Positions 47,941 to 58,775 of a stretch of DNA of 64,000 bases are shown piece by piece. The notes beneath the pieces were generated by a model. The model saw only the letters and a list, made by a program, of their open reading frames with translations. It had not been told where the DNA came from and ran no database searches. Location of the stretch: NCBI GenBank assembly GCA_937895845.1, contig CALBLK010000030.1:22375-86374 (forward strand). The letters are read 5' to 3'. Source of the stretch: an uncultured Prevotella sp. (GTDB lineage: Bacteria; Bacteroidota; Bacteroidia; Bacteroidales; Bacteroidaceae). A program made the translations under genes and the position numbers. Positions within the stretch are counted from its first letter, which is position 1; each line of letters begins with the position of its first letter.

Positions 47941-50900
47941 ATGAAAATTTCGAAACTACTTGTTTCCGGTGTGCTGCTGATTGCAAGCAGTGGCGTTGGA
48001 GCAACTGTGGTCGATGGCGTCCGGCAGAAACCGGTGCCTGAGAAAGCTGCGTTCCAGTATGGCGAGGTTTTGTACCTTTACAATGTCGCCTCGAAGCAGT
48101 ATTACTGCGGTGCCAATGACTGGGAGACACGCGCCTCTGTGTCTGAAACAGGCTGGAAAGTGAAGGTGACCAAGTTCGTTACGGACAGCACCGAGTGGGA
48201 TGGCCAGACGGTCATTGTGAAAGACTCTGTGGTGAATGGAAGTTACAAGGGCAAGTGGCTCAAGGCGTGGTTTACCACCTCCCAGAACGAGGCCAAGGAC
48301 TCTACCTGGCTGGATGGCGGCCTCTATACCGACCACAACGGCCAGGCTGACACGCTGTGGACCATCAGTCAGCTGGATGGCAACATCGTTCGACTTGGCG
48401 CCAGTCCGCTCAACACCGACTACGATGCTACGCGCATTGCCAGTCTGCCTTCGTTTGTGGGCGTTGACCTGGCACTGGACGGCGGCGGCAACACCCGCCT
48501 GTGGGCATTCCTCAGCCCATCGGTTGCCACCAATGCCATTGACTGGTATTTCGTGACCCCAGAGGCCTACGCCGCCAACCAGGAGGCTCTTGCCGTTTTC
48601 GAAGTGGCCCAGGCCCTGAAAGCCCAGATTGACGCAGCCAAGAGCCGCGGCATTGACGTGTCTGCCCAGGTGGCCGTTTACGAAAACGAAGCCTCTACCA
48701 TTGACGAACTGAACGCAGCGATAGTTGCCGTGAAAGAAGCTGTCGCCGCATACGAGGAAAGCCATGTCGATGTGAACAGCCCGGTTGACAAGACAGCCGA
48801 CCTTCTGGTGAACGCCGACTACGCTTCGGCCAACAACACAGGCTGGGAGGGCACAGCCCCCGCGTTTGGCTATGGTGCGGCAGAACTCTATAACAAGACT
48901 TACAACACCTATCAGAAAGTGGCCAACGCTCCTAACGGTGTGTATGCCATCAACCTCCAGGCTTACTACCGTGCCGGCTGGTGCACGCAGTCTTATGCCA
49001 ATTACAACAACAACAACGCCAACGCCTTGGCCAAGCTGTATGCCGTGAGTGCCAACGACACCGTGCAGAGCAGCATCATGAATATGTTTGCCGACGCACG
49101 CGACAGCCGTATCGGGACAGGCACAGAGAAGAATGAGAAAGGTTCTACTACTGATGAGACCGGCGTGGCCTTTGTTCCTGACAATATGCAGGCCGCTGCC
49201 GCTTATTTCGAAGAGGGCCGCTACGCCAAGAACACCGTGTTCTTCGGTACCGACAACCATGAGTTCCTTGTAGGTTTGATAAAGACCACAACGCTTGATG
49301 GTGACTGGACCATGTTTGACAACTGGAAGCTGACCTACTATGGCAACTCTGCCGCCGCTTACCAGAAGTGGCAGGACCAGGCCATGACCGACGCCTTTGA
49401 CACCTCAACGCTGCCCGAAGGCACTTTGGTGACCGTTGGTACCATAGAGGCCTACAACACTTTGAAGTCAACGCTGGCCGCTCCAACCTGCAAGGCAGAC
49501 GTGATTGCCAACATCAAGAAGGTGACCGACGCTGCCAACGCACTGCTTGCCAACGTTGAAGCATGGAAGGCCTACAAGGCCGCTTACGACGCAGCCGGTG
49601 CCACTATCGCTGACGAGGATGTGGCCGATGGCGAACTGAAAGAGAGTCTTGGTGACTTGCAGTGGGCTGCAGAGGATGACCTCAACAGTCTCACACTGAC
49701 CACCGAGGAAGTGGTGGAAAAGACCAACGCACTGCTTGCTGCCAACGAGAACTGTATCAAGAACAGCATCAAGGCCGGTGCCGATGTGACGGACAAGTTC
49801 CTGGTGAACGCCCGCTACGAGGACGGCGCCAACGGCTGGAACGGCAGTCCTACGGTGAATGGCCCTGCCAACAACAAGTGTGCTGAGAAATGGAACACTG
49901 CATTCGATGTTTACCAGGAGGTGAAGGATGCCCCCGTTGGCGTTTACTCCGTTTCCCTCCAGGGCTTCTACCGTCCGGGTGACAACGCTGTGGCATGGCC
50001 TATCTATGCCGAGAACATGGCTTGGACGAAGTCTACCTCAATCAATGTGTATGTGAACAACAACACCTCCACACTGAAAAACCTCTACGACGAGCGGGTG
50101 AAGAAAGGCGAACTCTTCCAGACAACCAACCTCACAACTGATAATCCACCCTATGAGGTTGAAATCGACCCTGTAACACTTGACTCTGCATGGTTTGCCA
50201 ACGATATGACCAACGCCGGTATCGCTTTCTCGAACGGAATGTACACCAGCACCGCCTTCGGCCTGGTGGCCAAGGCTGGCGACGTGCTCCGCATAGGTGT
50301 AAAGGGTGCCTTGGACAACGCCAACCAGTGGGTGTGCTGGGACAACTTCAAGATGGTGTTCCAGGGCTTCAAGGCTGACATTATCGCTCCCGAGCTGGCC
50401 AAGAGTATCGCGCATGCCAAGACCTTTATTGTGAACGATGCTCCTGCCGAGTACATGACCAAGACTGCGTTTGACCAGCTGAAGACTGCCATCGCCGGTG
50501 GCGAGACCGCGCAGGGTGGCAACGAGGGCAAGGAGATGTTCAAGGCCCTCTCCGCCCTCTACGAGGCTATCGAAAAAGCCAACGCCTCTATTGCCGCTTG
50601 CAAGGAGCTGGTTGCCGCAGCAGAGAAGATGAACACCATCGCTCTGTCTTCTGACTGCCCGGCTTCTACTGCCACAAAGAACGAGGCCGCAGCACTTTAC
50701 AGCGAGGTAATGGAAGGTCTTGAGGACTGCACGCTTGAGGATGCTGACATAGAGAAGCTCGCAACCAAGATTGCCGATATGACAATCACCCTGCGGATTC
50801 CCGAGGGCACCGCAACCGACGAGAACCCGTTCGACCTGACTGCACTCGTTCAGACACCAGACTTCTCTGACGAGAACGGCGCCAACTCTGCTGCCGGCTG

Positions 50901-51609
50901 GACAGGAGCCAATGGCAACTTCGGTAACGATGACACCCAGAAGGCTGCCCTGCTCTATGAGTACTATGAGAAATCAAACGTAGACCTGTATCAGGACATC
51001 ATAGGTCTGCCCAACGGAACCTACCAGGTTTCTGCTAACGCATTCTGCCGCATGGGCAGCTCCTCCGACGATGCCAAGGCATTCGAGGCCAATCCTGACA
51101 CGCTCAGCAATGCCCTCCTCTATGCTTTCTCTGCCGACAGTGTGCTCCACGCAGTGGGCATTATGCCTGTCTCCGCCTGCGCACTGACCGAAAAGCTCGA
51201 GGCTGGCTCTGAGACAGAGGTGACCATCAACGGCACCACCATGTATGTGCCTAACGACATGGTTTCTTCGAGCGCTTACTTCGAAATGGGCAAGTACGTT
51301 AACACCGTGACCGTGAAGGTGACCGGCAAGCAGCTCCGCATCGGTCTTCGCAAGACAACCAAGCAGAGTTCTGACTGGGTCATCATCGACAACTTCAAGC
51401 TGATGTACTTCGGCGAGAACAGCGCCAAGAATCCATCGGGCGATCCCACGGGCATCAACAGCATCGGTGGCGACGCTGCCAAGGTGGCCAAGGTTGAGTT
51501 CTTCAGCGTGAACGGCGCACGCAACGCCTCACTTGTGAAGGGTATCAACATCATGAAGACTACCATGGCCGACGGCCGCGTGGTGGTAAGCAAGATTATG
51601 GTTAAATAA
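47941..51609 (+). CDS. Large modular secreted protein with three binding-type domains
   Basis: A 1222-residue exported protein (signal ending at about ASSGVGA). The N-terminal ~200 residues are beta-rich, with GEVLYLYNVASKQYYCGAND, reminiscent of trefoil-type binding domains. Then three galactose-binding-like modules, each opening with VNADY/VNARY/VQTPDF and closing with an aromatic-DN(W/F)K motif (residues ~288-460, ~622-805 and ~972-1152), separated by helical FIVAR-like linkers. The last ~45 residues (FFSVNGARNASLVKGINIM, VVVSKIMVK) look like a T9SS type A tail. No catalytic motif seen. The same module type ends the neighbouring GH51-GH43 enzyme, so it may bind the PUL's polysaccharide at the cell surface. 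Function inferred. Confidence 0.65.
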   Translation: MKISKLLVSGVLLIASSGVGATVVDGVRQKPVPEKAAFQYGEVLYLYNVASKQYYCGANDWETRASVSETGWKVKVTKFVTDSTEWDGQTVIVKDSVVNGSYKGKWLKAWFTTSQNEAKDSTWLDGGLYTDHNGQADTLWTISQLDGNIVRLGASPLNTDYDATRIASLPSFVGVDLALDGGGNTRLWAFLSPSVATNAIDWYFVTPEAYAANQEALAVFEVAQALKAQIDAAKSRGIDVSAQVAVYENEASTIDELNAAIVAVKEAVAAYEESHVDVNSPVDKTADLLVNADYASANNTGWEGTAPAFGYGAAELYNKTYNTYQKVANAPNGVYAINLQAYYRAGWCTQSYANYNNNNANALAKLYAVSANDTVQSSIMNMFADARDSRIGTGTEKNEKGSTTDETGVAFVPDNMQAAAAYFEEGRYAKNTVFFGTDNHEFLVGLIKTTTLDGDWTMFDNWKLTYYGNSAAAYQKWQDQAMTDAFDTSTLPEGTLVTVGTIEAYNTLKSTLAAPTCKADVIANIKKVTDAANALLANVEAWKAYKAAYDAAGATIADEDVADGELKESLGDLQWAAEDDLNSLTLTTEEVVEKTNALLAANENCIKNSIKAGADVTDKFLVNARYEDGANGWNGSPTVNGPANNKCAEKWNTAFDVYQEVKDAPVGVYSVSLQGFYRPGDNAVAWPIYAENMAWTKSTSINVYVNNNTSTLKNLYDERVKKGELFQTTNLTTDNPPYEVEIDPVTLDSAWFANDMTNAGIAFSNGMYTSTAFGLVAKAGDVLRIGVKGALDNANQWVCWDNFKMVFQGFKADIIAPELAKSIAHAKTFIVNDAPAEYMTKTAFDQLKTAIAGGETAQGGNEGKEMFKALSALYEAIEKANASIAACKELVAAAEKMNTIALSSDCPASTATKNEAAALYSEVMEGLEDCTLEDADIEKLATKIADMTITLRIPEGTATDENPFDLTALVQTPDFSDENGANSAAGWTGANGNFGNDDTQKAALLYEYYEKSNVDLYQDIIGLPNGTYQVSANAFCRMGSSSDDAKAFEANPDTLSNALLYAFSADSVLHAVGIMPVSACALTEKLEAGSETEVTINGTTMYVPNDMVSSSAYFEMGKYVNTVTVKVTGKQLRIGLRKTTKQSSDWVIIDNFKLMYFGENSAKNPSGDPTGINSIGGDAAKVAKVEFFSVNGARNASLVKGINIMKTTMADGRVVVSKIMVK

Positions 51610-51734
51610 TCCGGCTTGATTTGATGGACTTGATCCAAATGCAACAGCATCAATAACATTCAACAATGGAACCAGAGAGGAGCGGAAACGCTTCTTCTCT
51701 GATTCCTTGTTTCCAACCTAAAACGACCTTACTG

Positions 51735-54700
51735 ATGATAAAAATACAACGCATTTTATGTGCTGCCGTACTGACAGCCATAGCCGCTGTTTTGCCCGCG
51801 CAGGTCACCATGAACATTGACGCCACCCGTCGCGGACCGGTTATCGGTGACTATCACTACGGGCTCTTCTTCGAGGAAATCAACCATGCAGGCGACGGTG
51901 GACTTTATGCCGAGCTGGTGCGCAACCGTAACTTTGCCGAGGGGCTTGAGGGCTGGACGGCCTATGGCGGCGCACAGCTGTCGCTGGTCAGCAACCATCT
52001 GCTCAACACGGCGCAGCGCAATGCGCTATGTATCAACACTACCGGTGCCACTGCCTCCAAGATGATGGGTGTGACCAACAGTGGCTTCTGGGGCATGGGC
52101 ATTGTCAGAGACTCTACCTACCGCCTCTCTTTCTATGCCAAGGGAGTTGCCGGCTTTCAAAACAACATCCGTGTCCGGCTGCTCAGCAACGACGGCAAGA
52201 CCGTGATTGGCGAGGCTAAGGCTGAGGGTACGGTGTCACCCGGCTCATGGAACAAGCTCACTGCCACCGTCAAGGCAACAGGCAGTGACCGCAAAGGACA
52301 GCTATTGCTGCTCACGGGCACCAGTGGCCGTCTTTATGTGGACGTGGTTTCACTCTTCCCCTATACTTGGAAGAACCGCCCAAACGGTCTTCGTCCCGAC
52401 CTGGCGCAGCTGCTGGCCGACACCAAACCCTCGTTCCTCCGCTTTCCCGGAGGCTGCTATGTAGAGGGCGAGGGCAGCTATGACAACACTTTCCAGTGGA
52501 AGAAGACCATCGGCCCGATAGAGGAGCGTCCGGGCCACCTCAACCAGAACTGGCGCTACTGGTCAAGCGACGGCTTGGGATTTGACGAGTATCTCCAGCT
52601 GTGCGAGGACTTGGGCGCAGCCCCCATGTTTGTGGTCAATATCGGTCTTGGCCATGGCTATACCTTTACCCTTGAGGAAACCAAGGCATTGGTGCAGGAC
52701 GCGCTTGATGCCATAGAGTATGCCAACGGTGACACCTCGACCAAATGGGGTGCCATGCGTGCGGCCAACGGCCATCCGGAGCCCTACAACCTGAAATTCA
52801 TAGAGATAGGCAACGAAAACTATCAGAGCAATGACTATGGTGAACGCTACGACATGTTCTACAGGGCCATCAAGGAGAAATACCCCGAGATAGTGACCAT
52901 TGCCAATGTGGAGGCTTGGGGCACTGACAACCCCTCATGGCGCTATGAATATCCTGTGGAGATTGTTGACGAGCACTACTACCGCAGTCACTCGTGGATG
53001 CGATCCAACTATAACAAGTACGACTACTATCCTCGCACCATCAAGGTCTACAATGGCGAGTATGCCGCCAACGCGTCGGGCACTTACGGACAGTATGGCA
53101 ACATGAACAGTGCGCTGGGCGAGGCGGTCTACATGATGGGTATGGAGCGTAACAGCGACGTGTGCGTGATGGCTTCGTTTGCTCCCATCTTCACCCACGA
53201 GGAAGACCCCCGCTGGGCTTATGACATGATTCATTTCAACGCCTCCAGCAACTTTGTCACGCCATCCTACTATGTGCAGCGGCTGATGAACGAGCACCTG
53301 GGCAAGCAGAACCTGCTTTGGACAGAAAGCGGCAACCAGGTGAATGTAGCGGGCAAGGCGCAGGTTGGACTCGGTGCCTGGAACACCCAGGTGGTGTACG
53401 ATGACGTGCGTGTGACCGACCTCAACGGTAACGAGCTGGCACGCGATGACTTCTCTGCCGGCATAGGCGCGTGGACGCTGGGTGAAGGCAACTGGAGTGT
53501 GACAGACGGCTGTCTCGTGCAGACAGCTGATAAGGACAACTGCACTGCCTATATGACCATCCCCCTCCAGAGCAGTCAATATATATATAAGGTTCGCGCG
53601 AAGAAGACTGGCGGTGACGAGGGCTTCCTCATCATGTTCAACCGTATGGGCGACCAGGACTATGCCTGGTGGAACATCGGCGGATGGAACAACACCCAGC
53701 ATGCCGTGGAGAACTGTGTGAACGGTAGCAAGTCTACGCTGGTCACAGTTAACGGTTCGATTGAGCAGAACCGCTGGTATGACATTGAAATCAGGGTTGA
53801 CGGCGCACAGGTTACCTGTCTGCTTGACGGGCAGCAGGTTCACCAGTTCTCGTTGCCCACGGAACGCGCACTCTATCAGAGCGTGCAGATAGACGAAGAG
53901 AGGGGCGAACTGGTGGTCAAGGTGGTCAATCCCAACGCTGCCGACCAGCAGCTGAACCTCAATGTGAAGGGAATGACGCTTGGTGACGCCACGCTCGTCA
54001 GACTGGCATCGCCCAACGGCACCGACGAGAACACGATGGACAACCCAGACAACGTGAAACCCACGGAGGAGCACCTGTCCGCCTCGCAGTTGGGCACGCT
54101 CACCATTCCGGCCTACTCGCTGAGCATCTACCGCATCAAGGTGTCCGGCATTGCGCCCGAGCAGCCCTCGGCACCCAGCGCCTATGCTGCTGAGGATGCC
54201 GACAAGTATGGCTATCTGTATGCCCACATGCACACCACCAAGGAGATAACCTGCTATGCGCTGAGCCCAAATGGTTCCTATTGGCGCGACCTTTTGAACA
54301 GTGCAGAGGTCTTTGACACCAAGAAATATACCACTACCGGCGGAATGCGCGATGCCTATGTGTGCCGCAGCCAGAAAGGAAACTTCCTGCTGGCCGGCAC
54401 CGACATGACCTCACGGTTGGGCTGGACCAGCAACCACAGGATGACTTTCATGCGGTCTAACGACCTCGTGCATTGGGACAAGACGGTGAGCATTGACCTG
54501 GAGTCACCCGAGAACCTCAAGGCACTTGGCCTTGACAGCGCCGATGACATGACCGCTGCTTGGGCGCCGCAAATCATCTTCGACCCCGTGACCCAAAAGT
54601 ATGTAGCCTACTACAGTGTAGGCTTCCCTGACCGCCACCGCATCTACTACTCGCTGTTTGAAGAAGACCTGAGCGGCTGGACAGTCCCCAAGGTGTTCTT

Positions 54701-55991
54701 CGACCCGGGATTTGACGTGATTGACGCGGACATCGTTTGGAACGACATAGACCAGCAATACCAGATGGTGTTCAAGCGTGAGGGCGACCGTGCGCTGAGC
54801 ATGGCCACCGCGTCCTATCTTGTGCCTGCCGGTGACAAGACGACGGGCAGCTGCCAGTGGACGCTTGTCGAGAACTTTGGCATCTCTGAGTCGGGTCAGA
54901 GCATTGAGGCTCCCAGCCAGTTCCGCTACATTGGGCGGAACACCTGGCGCCTGGGCTACCAGAAATACAGCGGGGGCTACAACTACCGCATGATGGACCT
55001 GGACGAACACGGCTTGAACCCAATCAACCGCAAGGACATAGTCGGTGACCTGAAGCCGCAGCACGGCTCTTTCCTCAAGCTGACCCAGCGCGAATACCAG
55101 TATTTGGAAACCTGGGAAAAAGTTGTGACCAAGTTGGCCGAGATGAAGAAAATCTACGAGGTAACCTCCGACCGCCACTACAAGGCCGCCATCTCCAAGG
55201 CTGAAAAGGCATTGGAAAACAATGGCAAGACCTTTGAAGCCAACGAAAAGGCGATGAACGAGGCATTGGAGGCCATCAACGACGCTCTGGCGCAGGGTGT
55301 CGACTACCGCACCTATCTTCTGGAGCAGGCGAGGGCAGGCAAGCCCACCGACCTGACGCCACTCGTGGTGAACGCTGATTTCTCTGAAGGGGCGAAAGGA
55401 TGGACTGTGAGCAGTGCCTTTACCAATGCCGATGGCAAGGTGGCCGAGTACTGGAATACCAACTTTGACTTCTCGCAAACCCTTGAGTCACTTCCCAAGG
55501 GTGACTATGAGCTTGGCGTGCAGGCTTTTTTTCGCATGGCCTCCAGCAATGATGCACTGGAGGCCCACAACGGCGGAACGGAACAGCTGAACGCCACACT
55601 TTATGCCAACGGCAGCGAACTGCCCGTGATGAGTATTTATGACGATGCAGTCACACAGTACACACAGGATCCCTACACCTATCCTGACAATGTGACGCAG
55701 GCCAACGAGGCTTTCAACACCTACGGCCTTTATGCTAACAAGCTGCGCTTTGCGTTAGACCGTGACACCGGCGTGACATTCGGCATCCGCAAGTCTGTGC
55801 TGAATTATAGTGACTGGTGCTGTTTTGACAATTTCACCCTCAACTACCTGGGTGACCCCACCGGTATTCATGAGAAGGAACTGTCTGATACGCGTGGCGG
55901 CCAGTGGTACAACCTGAAAGGGCAGATTCTTTCAAGTCGGCCATCGCGTCACGGCATCTACCTGCATGGGGACAGGAAAGTCGTGCGCTGA
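51735..55991 (+). CDS. Double glycosidase: GH51 alpha-L-arabinofuranosidase fused to GH43-like enzyme
   Basis: A 1418-residue exported enzyme (signal ending AAVLPAQ). Order: a jelly-roll insert (CBM4-like) near the N-terminus, a GH51 TIM barrel with acid/base Glu361 (EIGNENYQ) and a likely nucleophile Glu442 (VYNGEYAA), a laminin-G-like sandwich (~570-700), then a beta-propeller of GH43 type (~833-1121) with all three expected acids: Asp873 (MRDAYVC), Asp999 (IDADIVW), Glu1058 (IEAPSQF). A helical linker and a galactose-binding-like module (~1212-1365) follow. Both catalytic parts point to arabinose removal from arabinan or arabinoxylan. ATG 51735 chosen over 51666. The 81-residue gap between the GH51 acids is shorter than in classical members. 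Confidence 0.85.
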   Translation: MIKIQRILCAAVLTAIAAVLPAQVTMNIDATRRGPVIGDYHYGLFFEEINHAGDGGLYAELVRNRNFAEGLEGWTAYGGAQLSLVSNHLLNTAQRNALCINTTGATASKMMGVTNSGFWGMGIVRDSTYRLSFYAKGVAGFQNNIRVRLLSNDGKTVIGEAKAEGTVSPGSWNKLTATVKATGSDRKGQLLLLTGTSGRLYVDVVSLFPYTWKNRPNGLRPDLAQLLADTKPSFLRFPGGCYVEGEGSYDNTFQWKKTIGPIEERPGHLNQNWRYWSSDGLGFDEYLQLCEDLGAAPMFVVNIGLGHGYTFTLEETKALVQDALDAIEYANGDTSTKWGAMRAANGHPEPYNLKFIEIGNENYQSNDYGERYDMFYRAIKEKYPEIVTIANVEAWGTDNPSWRYEYPVEIVDEHYYRSHSWMRSNYNKYDYYPRTIKVYNGEYAANASGTYGQYGNMNSALGEAVYMMGMERNSDVCVMASFAPIFTHEEDPRWAYDMIHFNASSNFVTPSYYVQRLMNEHLGKQNLLWTESGNQVNVAGKAQVGLGAWNTQVVYDDVRVTDLNGNELARDDFSAGIGAWTLGEGNWSVTDGCLVQTADKDNCTAYMTIPLQSSQYIYKVRAKKTGGDEGFLIMFNRMGDQDYAWWNIGGWNNTQHAVENCVNGSKSTLVTVNGSIEQNRWYDIEIRVDGAQVTCLLDGQQVHQFSLPTERALYQSVQIDEERGELVVKVVNPNAADQQLNLNVKGMTLGDATLVRLASPNGTDENTMDNPDNVKPTEEHLSASQLGTLTIPAYSLSIYRIKVSGIAPEQPSAPSAYAAEDADKYGYLYAHMHTTKEITCYALSPNGSYWRDLLNSAEVFDTKKYTTTGGMRDAYVCRSQKGNFLLAGTDMTSRLGWTSNHRMTFMRSNDLVHWDKTVSIDLESPENLKALGLDSADDMTAAWAPQIIFDPVTQKYVAYYSVGFPDRHRIYYSLFEEDLSGWTVPKVFFDPGFDVIDADIVWNDIDQQYQMVFKREGDRALSMATASYLVPAGDKTTGSCQWTLVENFGISESGQSIEAPSQFRYIGRNTWRLGYQKYSGGYNYRMMDLDEHGLNPINRKDIVGDLKPQHGSFLKLTQREYQYLETWEKVVTKLAEMKKIYEVTSDRHYKAAISKAEKALENNGKTFEANEKAMNEALEAINDALAQGVDYRTYLLEQARAGKPTDLTPLVVNADFSEGAKGWTVSSAFTNADGKVAEYWNTNFDFSQTLESLPKGDYELGVQAFFRMASSNDALEAHNGGTEQLNATLYANGSELPVMSIYDDAVTQYTQDPYTYPDNVTQANEAFNTYGLYANKLRFALDRDTGVTFGIRKSVLNYSDWCCFDNFTLNYLGDPTGIHEKELSDTRGGQWYNLKGQILSSRPSRHGIYLHGDRKVVR

Positions 55992-56094
55992 GCACAGTTC
56001 TGCGCGTCAGGTTGCCTTGTGGGGTGAAACCAATATGAGCACAAAATTATTCTAACAACTGACAACTAATAACCAATAACTAATAACTAACAAT

Positions 56095-58758
56095 ATGAAT
56101 TCTGAAACGGTGAGACACTGGGGCTTCCGCCCTCTGCTTGCTGCGACACTCTTGGCAGGAACCGCAACCCTGTTCCAGTCGTGTGAAGACGACATTCTGA
56201 CAGGGCAGCCCGGCTGGCTTGGCAACTCCATCTACGAGCGTCTGCAAGATGAAGGCGGTTACAGCTACACACTCAAATTGATTGACGATTTGGACTATCA
56301 TGATGTGATGTCGAAGACAGGCTCAAAAACCCTGTTCGTGGCCAATGACGAGGCTTTTGACAAATGGTTTGCAAATGGAAACAACACTTTTGGTGTGAGC
56401 AGCTATGACGAGCTGACCACTGCCCAGAAGAAATTGCTGCTCAACAGTGCCATGGTGAACAATGCTTATCTGATTGAATTGCTTTCCAATGTGAGCGGCA
56501 ACCCGCCAGAGACCGGAAAATGCATGCGCCGCGAGACGGCCAGCTCCTACCTTGACTCTGTGTGCATCATCAAGCCCGAGGATATGCCCGGCACGTCATA
56601 CTGGAAAAGGTACAAAGATGCCGGACGCTCGCTCGTGCTGCTGAAGGACAACACCTCGCAGCCCATGATTCACCTGCTGCCGGCCTATATGAAGCTCAAC
56701 AAGATTACCGACGATGATGTCAGGCTTCTTACGAACGGCGAGGCACAGTCCACATCGGAGGCCTATATCAACGGCAAGAAGGTGATTGAGCGCGACATCA
56801 CCTGCAAGAACGGCTACATCCACAAGGTTGAGGGGGTGGTGGAGCCGGCTCCGAATATGGCCGAGGTGATTCGCCTGAATGACAATACCAAGACGTGGTC
56901 GAAACTGCTTGACAGGTTCAGCGCACCTTATTATGACGATGCGGCCACAAAGGCCTACAACCGTCTCTACAACAATGAGGATTCGGTTTACGTGCTCCGC
57001 TATTTCAGCGACTGGGCCAAGAACACCGGCTTGTATGGCTCGCGCCTGACAGGCGACCCCGACGGCAAGCCCGTGAAGGCAACCCTCGCATTTGACCCGG
57101 GTTGGAACCAGTATATGTATAGCAACACCATGGGCTACGACCTGCACTATGATGCCGGCGCCATGATTGTGCCATCCGACGAGGCCCTCGAAAAGTGGTG
57201 GAGTGGTTCGGCGCTCGAGCGCCAGTATCATGTATGGGACAGCGTGCCCGACCTGGTGCTCTCCAAACTGTTGCGCAACAACATGATTGACAACTTCTCG
57301 GAGAAGGTGCCTTCCAAATTCACCAATATCCTGAATGATGCCAAGGTGGAGATGGGCATCACACCGGAGAACATCGTGTCGGCCCGCATGGCGTGCAACG
57401 GCGTTGTTTATGTGGTTGACAAGGTTTTTGCCCCCAGTGCCTATTCGTCGGTGTCGTTCCCGGCACTGATCGACCAGGAGCATTTCAGTGTGATTTATGA
57501 AGCCATCGACGAGCTTGAATTTGACCCTTACCTGGGTTCGATGGATTCCAAATATGGCTTGCTGCTGCCCACGAACGAGGCTCTGGAACATTACATTGAC
57601 CCCATCAACTATGGGGAGACAGACAAGAGCTTCCTGAAGTTTTCGTATGACCCGGACAAAGAGAGCGGTATCAAGGTCAAGGCAGAGCGTTACCAGCTGA
57701 CCTACAATTCCGACGGAACGCCCAACTTTGACAGTGGTGTCCGGTTGCAAGCCACCGTATCGGATGATGTGATAAAGGACCGTCTGGAGGACTTGCTTGA
57801 CCATTGCATCATTGTGCTTGATGCCGATGCCAGCGATGTGCCCAACAAGGTGACCTCCATCGATGGCCGCCATACCTATTACAAGACTAAGGGCGGGTCT
57901 TTCATCAAGGCGACCCCCCACGGTGACGGAATGGCTTTTCAGGGCGGTTTCCAGATGGAGCGTGATATGAAGATTGAGATTCCTGCGGGAGATATCATGA
58001 AGCAGGAGAACGGCTGGTCTTACGTAGCCGATGACATGCCTTATGGGTCGTCAAGGTCTGTGTACAGCTTGCTGAAATCCAACGATGCCTACAAGACTTT
58101 CCTCAGTCTGCTTGATGGTAGCGACCCCGACTCGGCATCTACCGCCATGCTTGTCAACTCGCTCAGCAAGGACAAGTACAGCTGTCCCAATGCTGACGGC
58201 GGCAACTACAATGTGCGACTGTTTGACAACTACAACTACACCGTTTACGTGCCGACCAACAGTTCTGTACAGGCCCTGATAGACCAGGGATACCTGCCAA
58301 CATGGAGCGATTTTGACCATTACCGCGAGCTGAAGGAAGAGACCAGCGACCCTGACGCACAGGCCAAGTATGATTATGCGTGCTACGTTATCAAGAAGCG
58401 TATCACTGATTTCGTGCGCTATCACATCCAAGATAACGCCGTTGCCATCGGAAGCCAGGAGGTGTCGGGAACGGCTTATGAGTCTATGCTCCGCAACCCG
58501 GAGACCAACCGCTTCTATTCGCTCACCGTCAATTCTGATGGCAGTGCCCTCTCGGTGACCGATGTGCAGGGGAACACCCGCCATGTGACGAAGACTGCCG
58601 GCCTGTATAACCAGATTTGCCGTGAGTACTGGCTGCAAGGCACGCAGAAGAAAAACAAGTACACCAGGACGGTTTACCAGACTTCCGATGCGGTTGTCCA
58701 TCAGATAGACCAACCGTTGCTCTGCGGACCCCTTACCAAGTGGAAGGATGAAATTTAA
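56095..58758 (+). CDS. Fasciclin-domain surface lipoprotein
   Basis: An 887-residue lipoprotein (signal ending ATLFQSC, Cys30). Several FAS1 (fasciclin) repeats can be recognised by their closing motifs: KTLFVANDEAFDKWF, GAMIVPSDEALEKWW, GLLLPTNEALEHYI and YTVYVPTNSSVQAL, so four copies, spaced roughly 160-270 residues. FAS1 domains mediate adhesion or glycan contact. It stands just before SusC/SusD, 17 nt upstream of susC, so it is likely a surface glycan-binding protein of the PUL rather than an enzyme. Upstream leader contains near-repeats of CTAATAAC. Confidence 0.85.
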   Translation: MNSETVRHWGFRPLLAATLLAGTATLFQSCEDDILTGQPGWLGNSIYERLQDEGGYSYTLKLIDDLDYHDVMSKTGSKTLFVANDEAFDKWFANGNNTFGVSSYDELTTAQKKLLLNSAMVNNAYLIELLSNVSGNPPETGKCMRRETASSYLDSVCIIKPEDMPGTSYWKRYKDAGRSLVLLKDNTSQPMIHLLPAYMKLNKITDDDVRLLTNGEAQSTSEAYINGKKVIERDITCKNGYIHKVEGVVEPAPNMAEVIRLNDNTKTWSKLLDRFSAPYYDDAATKAYNRLYNNEDSVYVLRYFSDWAKNTGLYGSRLTGDPDGKPVKATLAFDPGWNQYMYSNTMGYDLHYDAGAMIVPSDEALEKWWSGSALERQYHVWDSVPDLVLSKLLRNNMIDNFSEKVPSKFTNILNDAKVEMGITPENIVSARMACNGVVYVVDKVFAPSAYSSVSFPALIDQEHFSVIYEAIDELEFDPYLGSMDSKYGLLLPTNEALEHYIDPINYGETDKSFLKFSYDPDKESGIKVKAERYQLTYNSDGTPNFDSGVRLQATVSDDVIKDRLEDLLDHCIIVLDADASDVPNKVTSIDGRHTYYKTKGGSFIKATPHGDGMAFQGGFQMERDMKIEIPAGDIMKQENGWSYVADDMPYGSSRSVYSLLKSNDAYKTFLSLLDGSDPDSASTAMLVNSLSKDKYSCPNADGGNYNVRLFDNYNYTVYVPTNSSVQALIDQGYLPTWSDFDHYRELKEETSDPDAQAKYDYACYVIKKRITDFVRYHIQDNAVAIGSQEVSGTAYESMLRNPETNRFYSLTVNSDGSALSVTDVQGNTRHVTKTAGLYNQICREYWLQGTQKKNKYTRTVYQTSDAVVHQIDQPLLCGPLTKWKDEI

Positions 58759-58775
58759 TTCAGCAATTATATATT

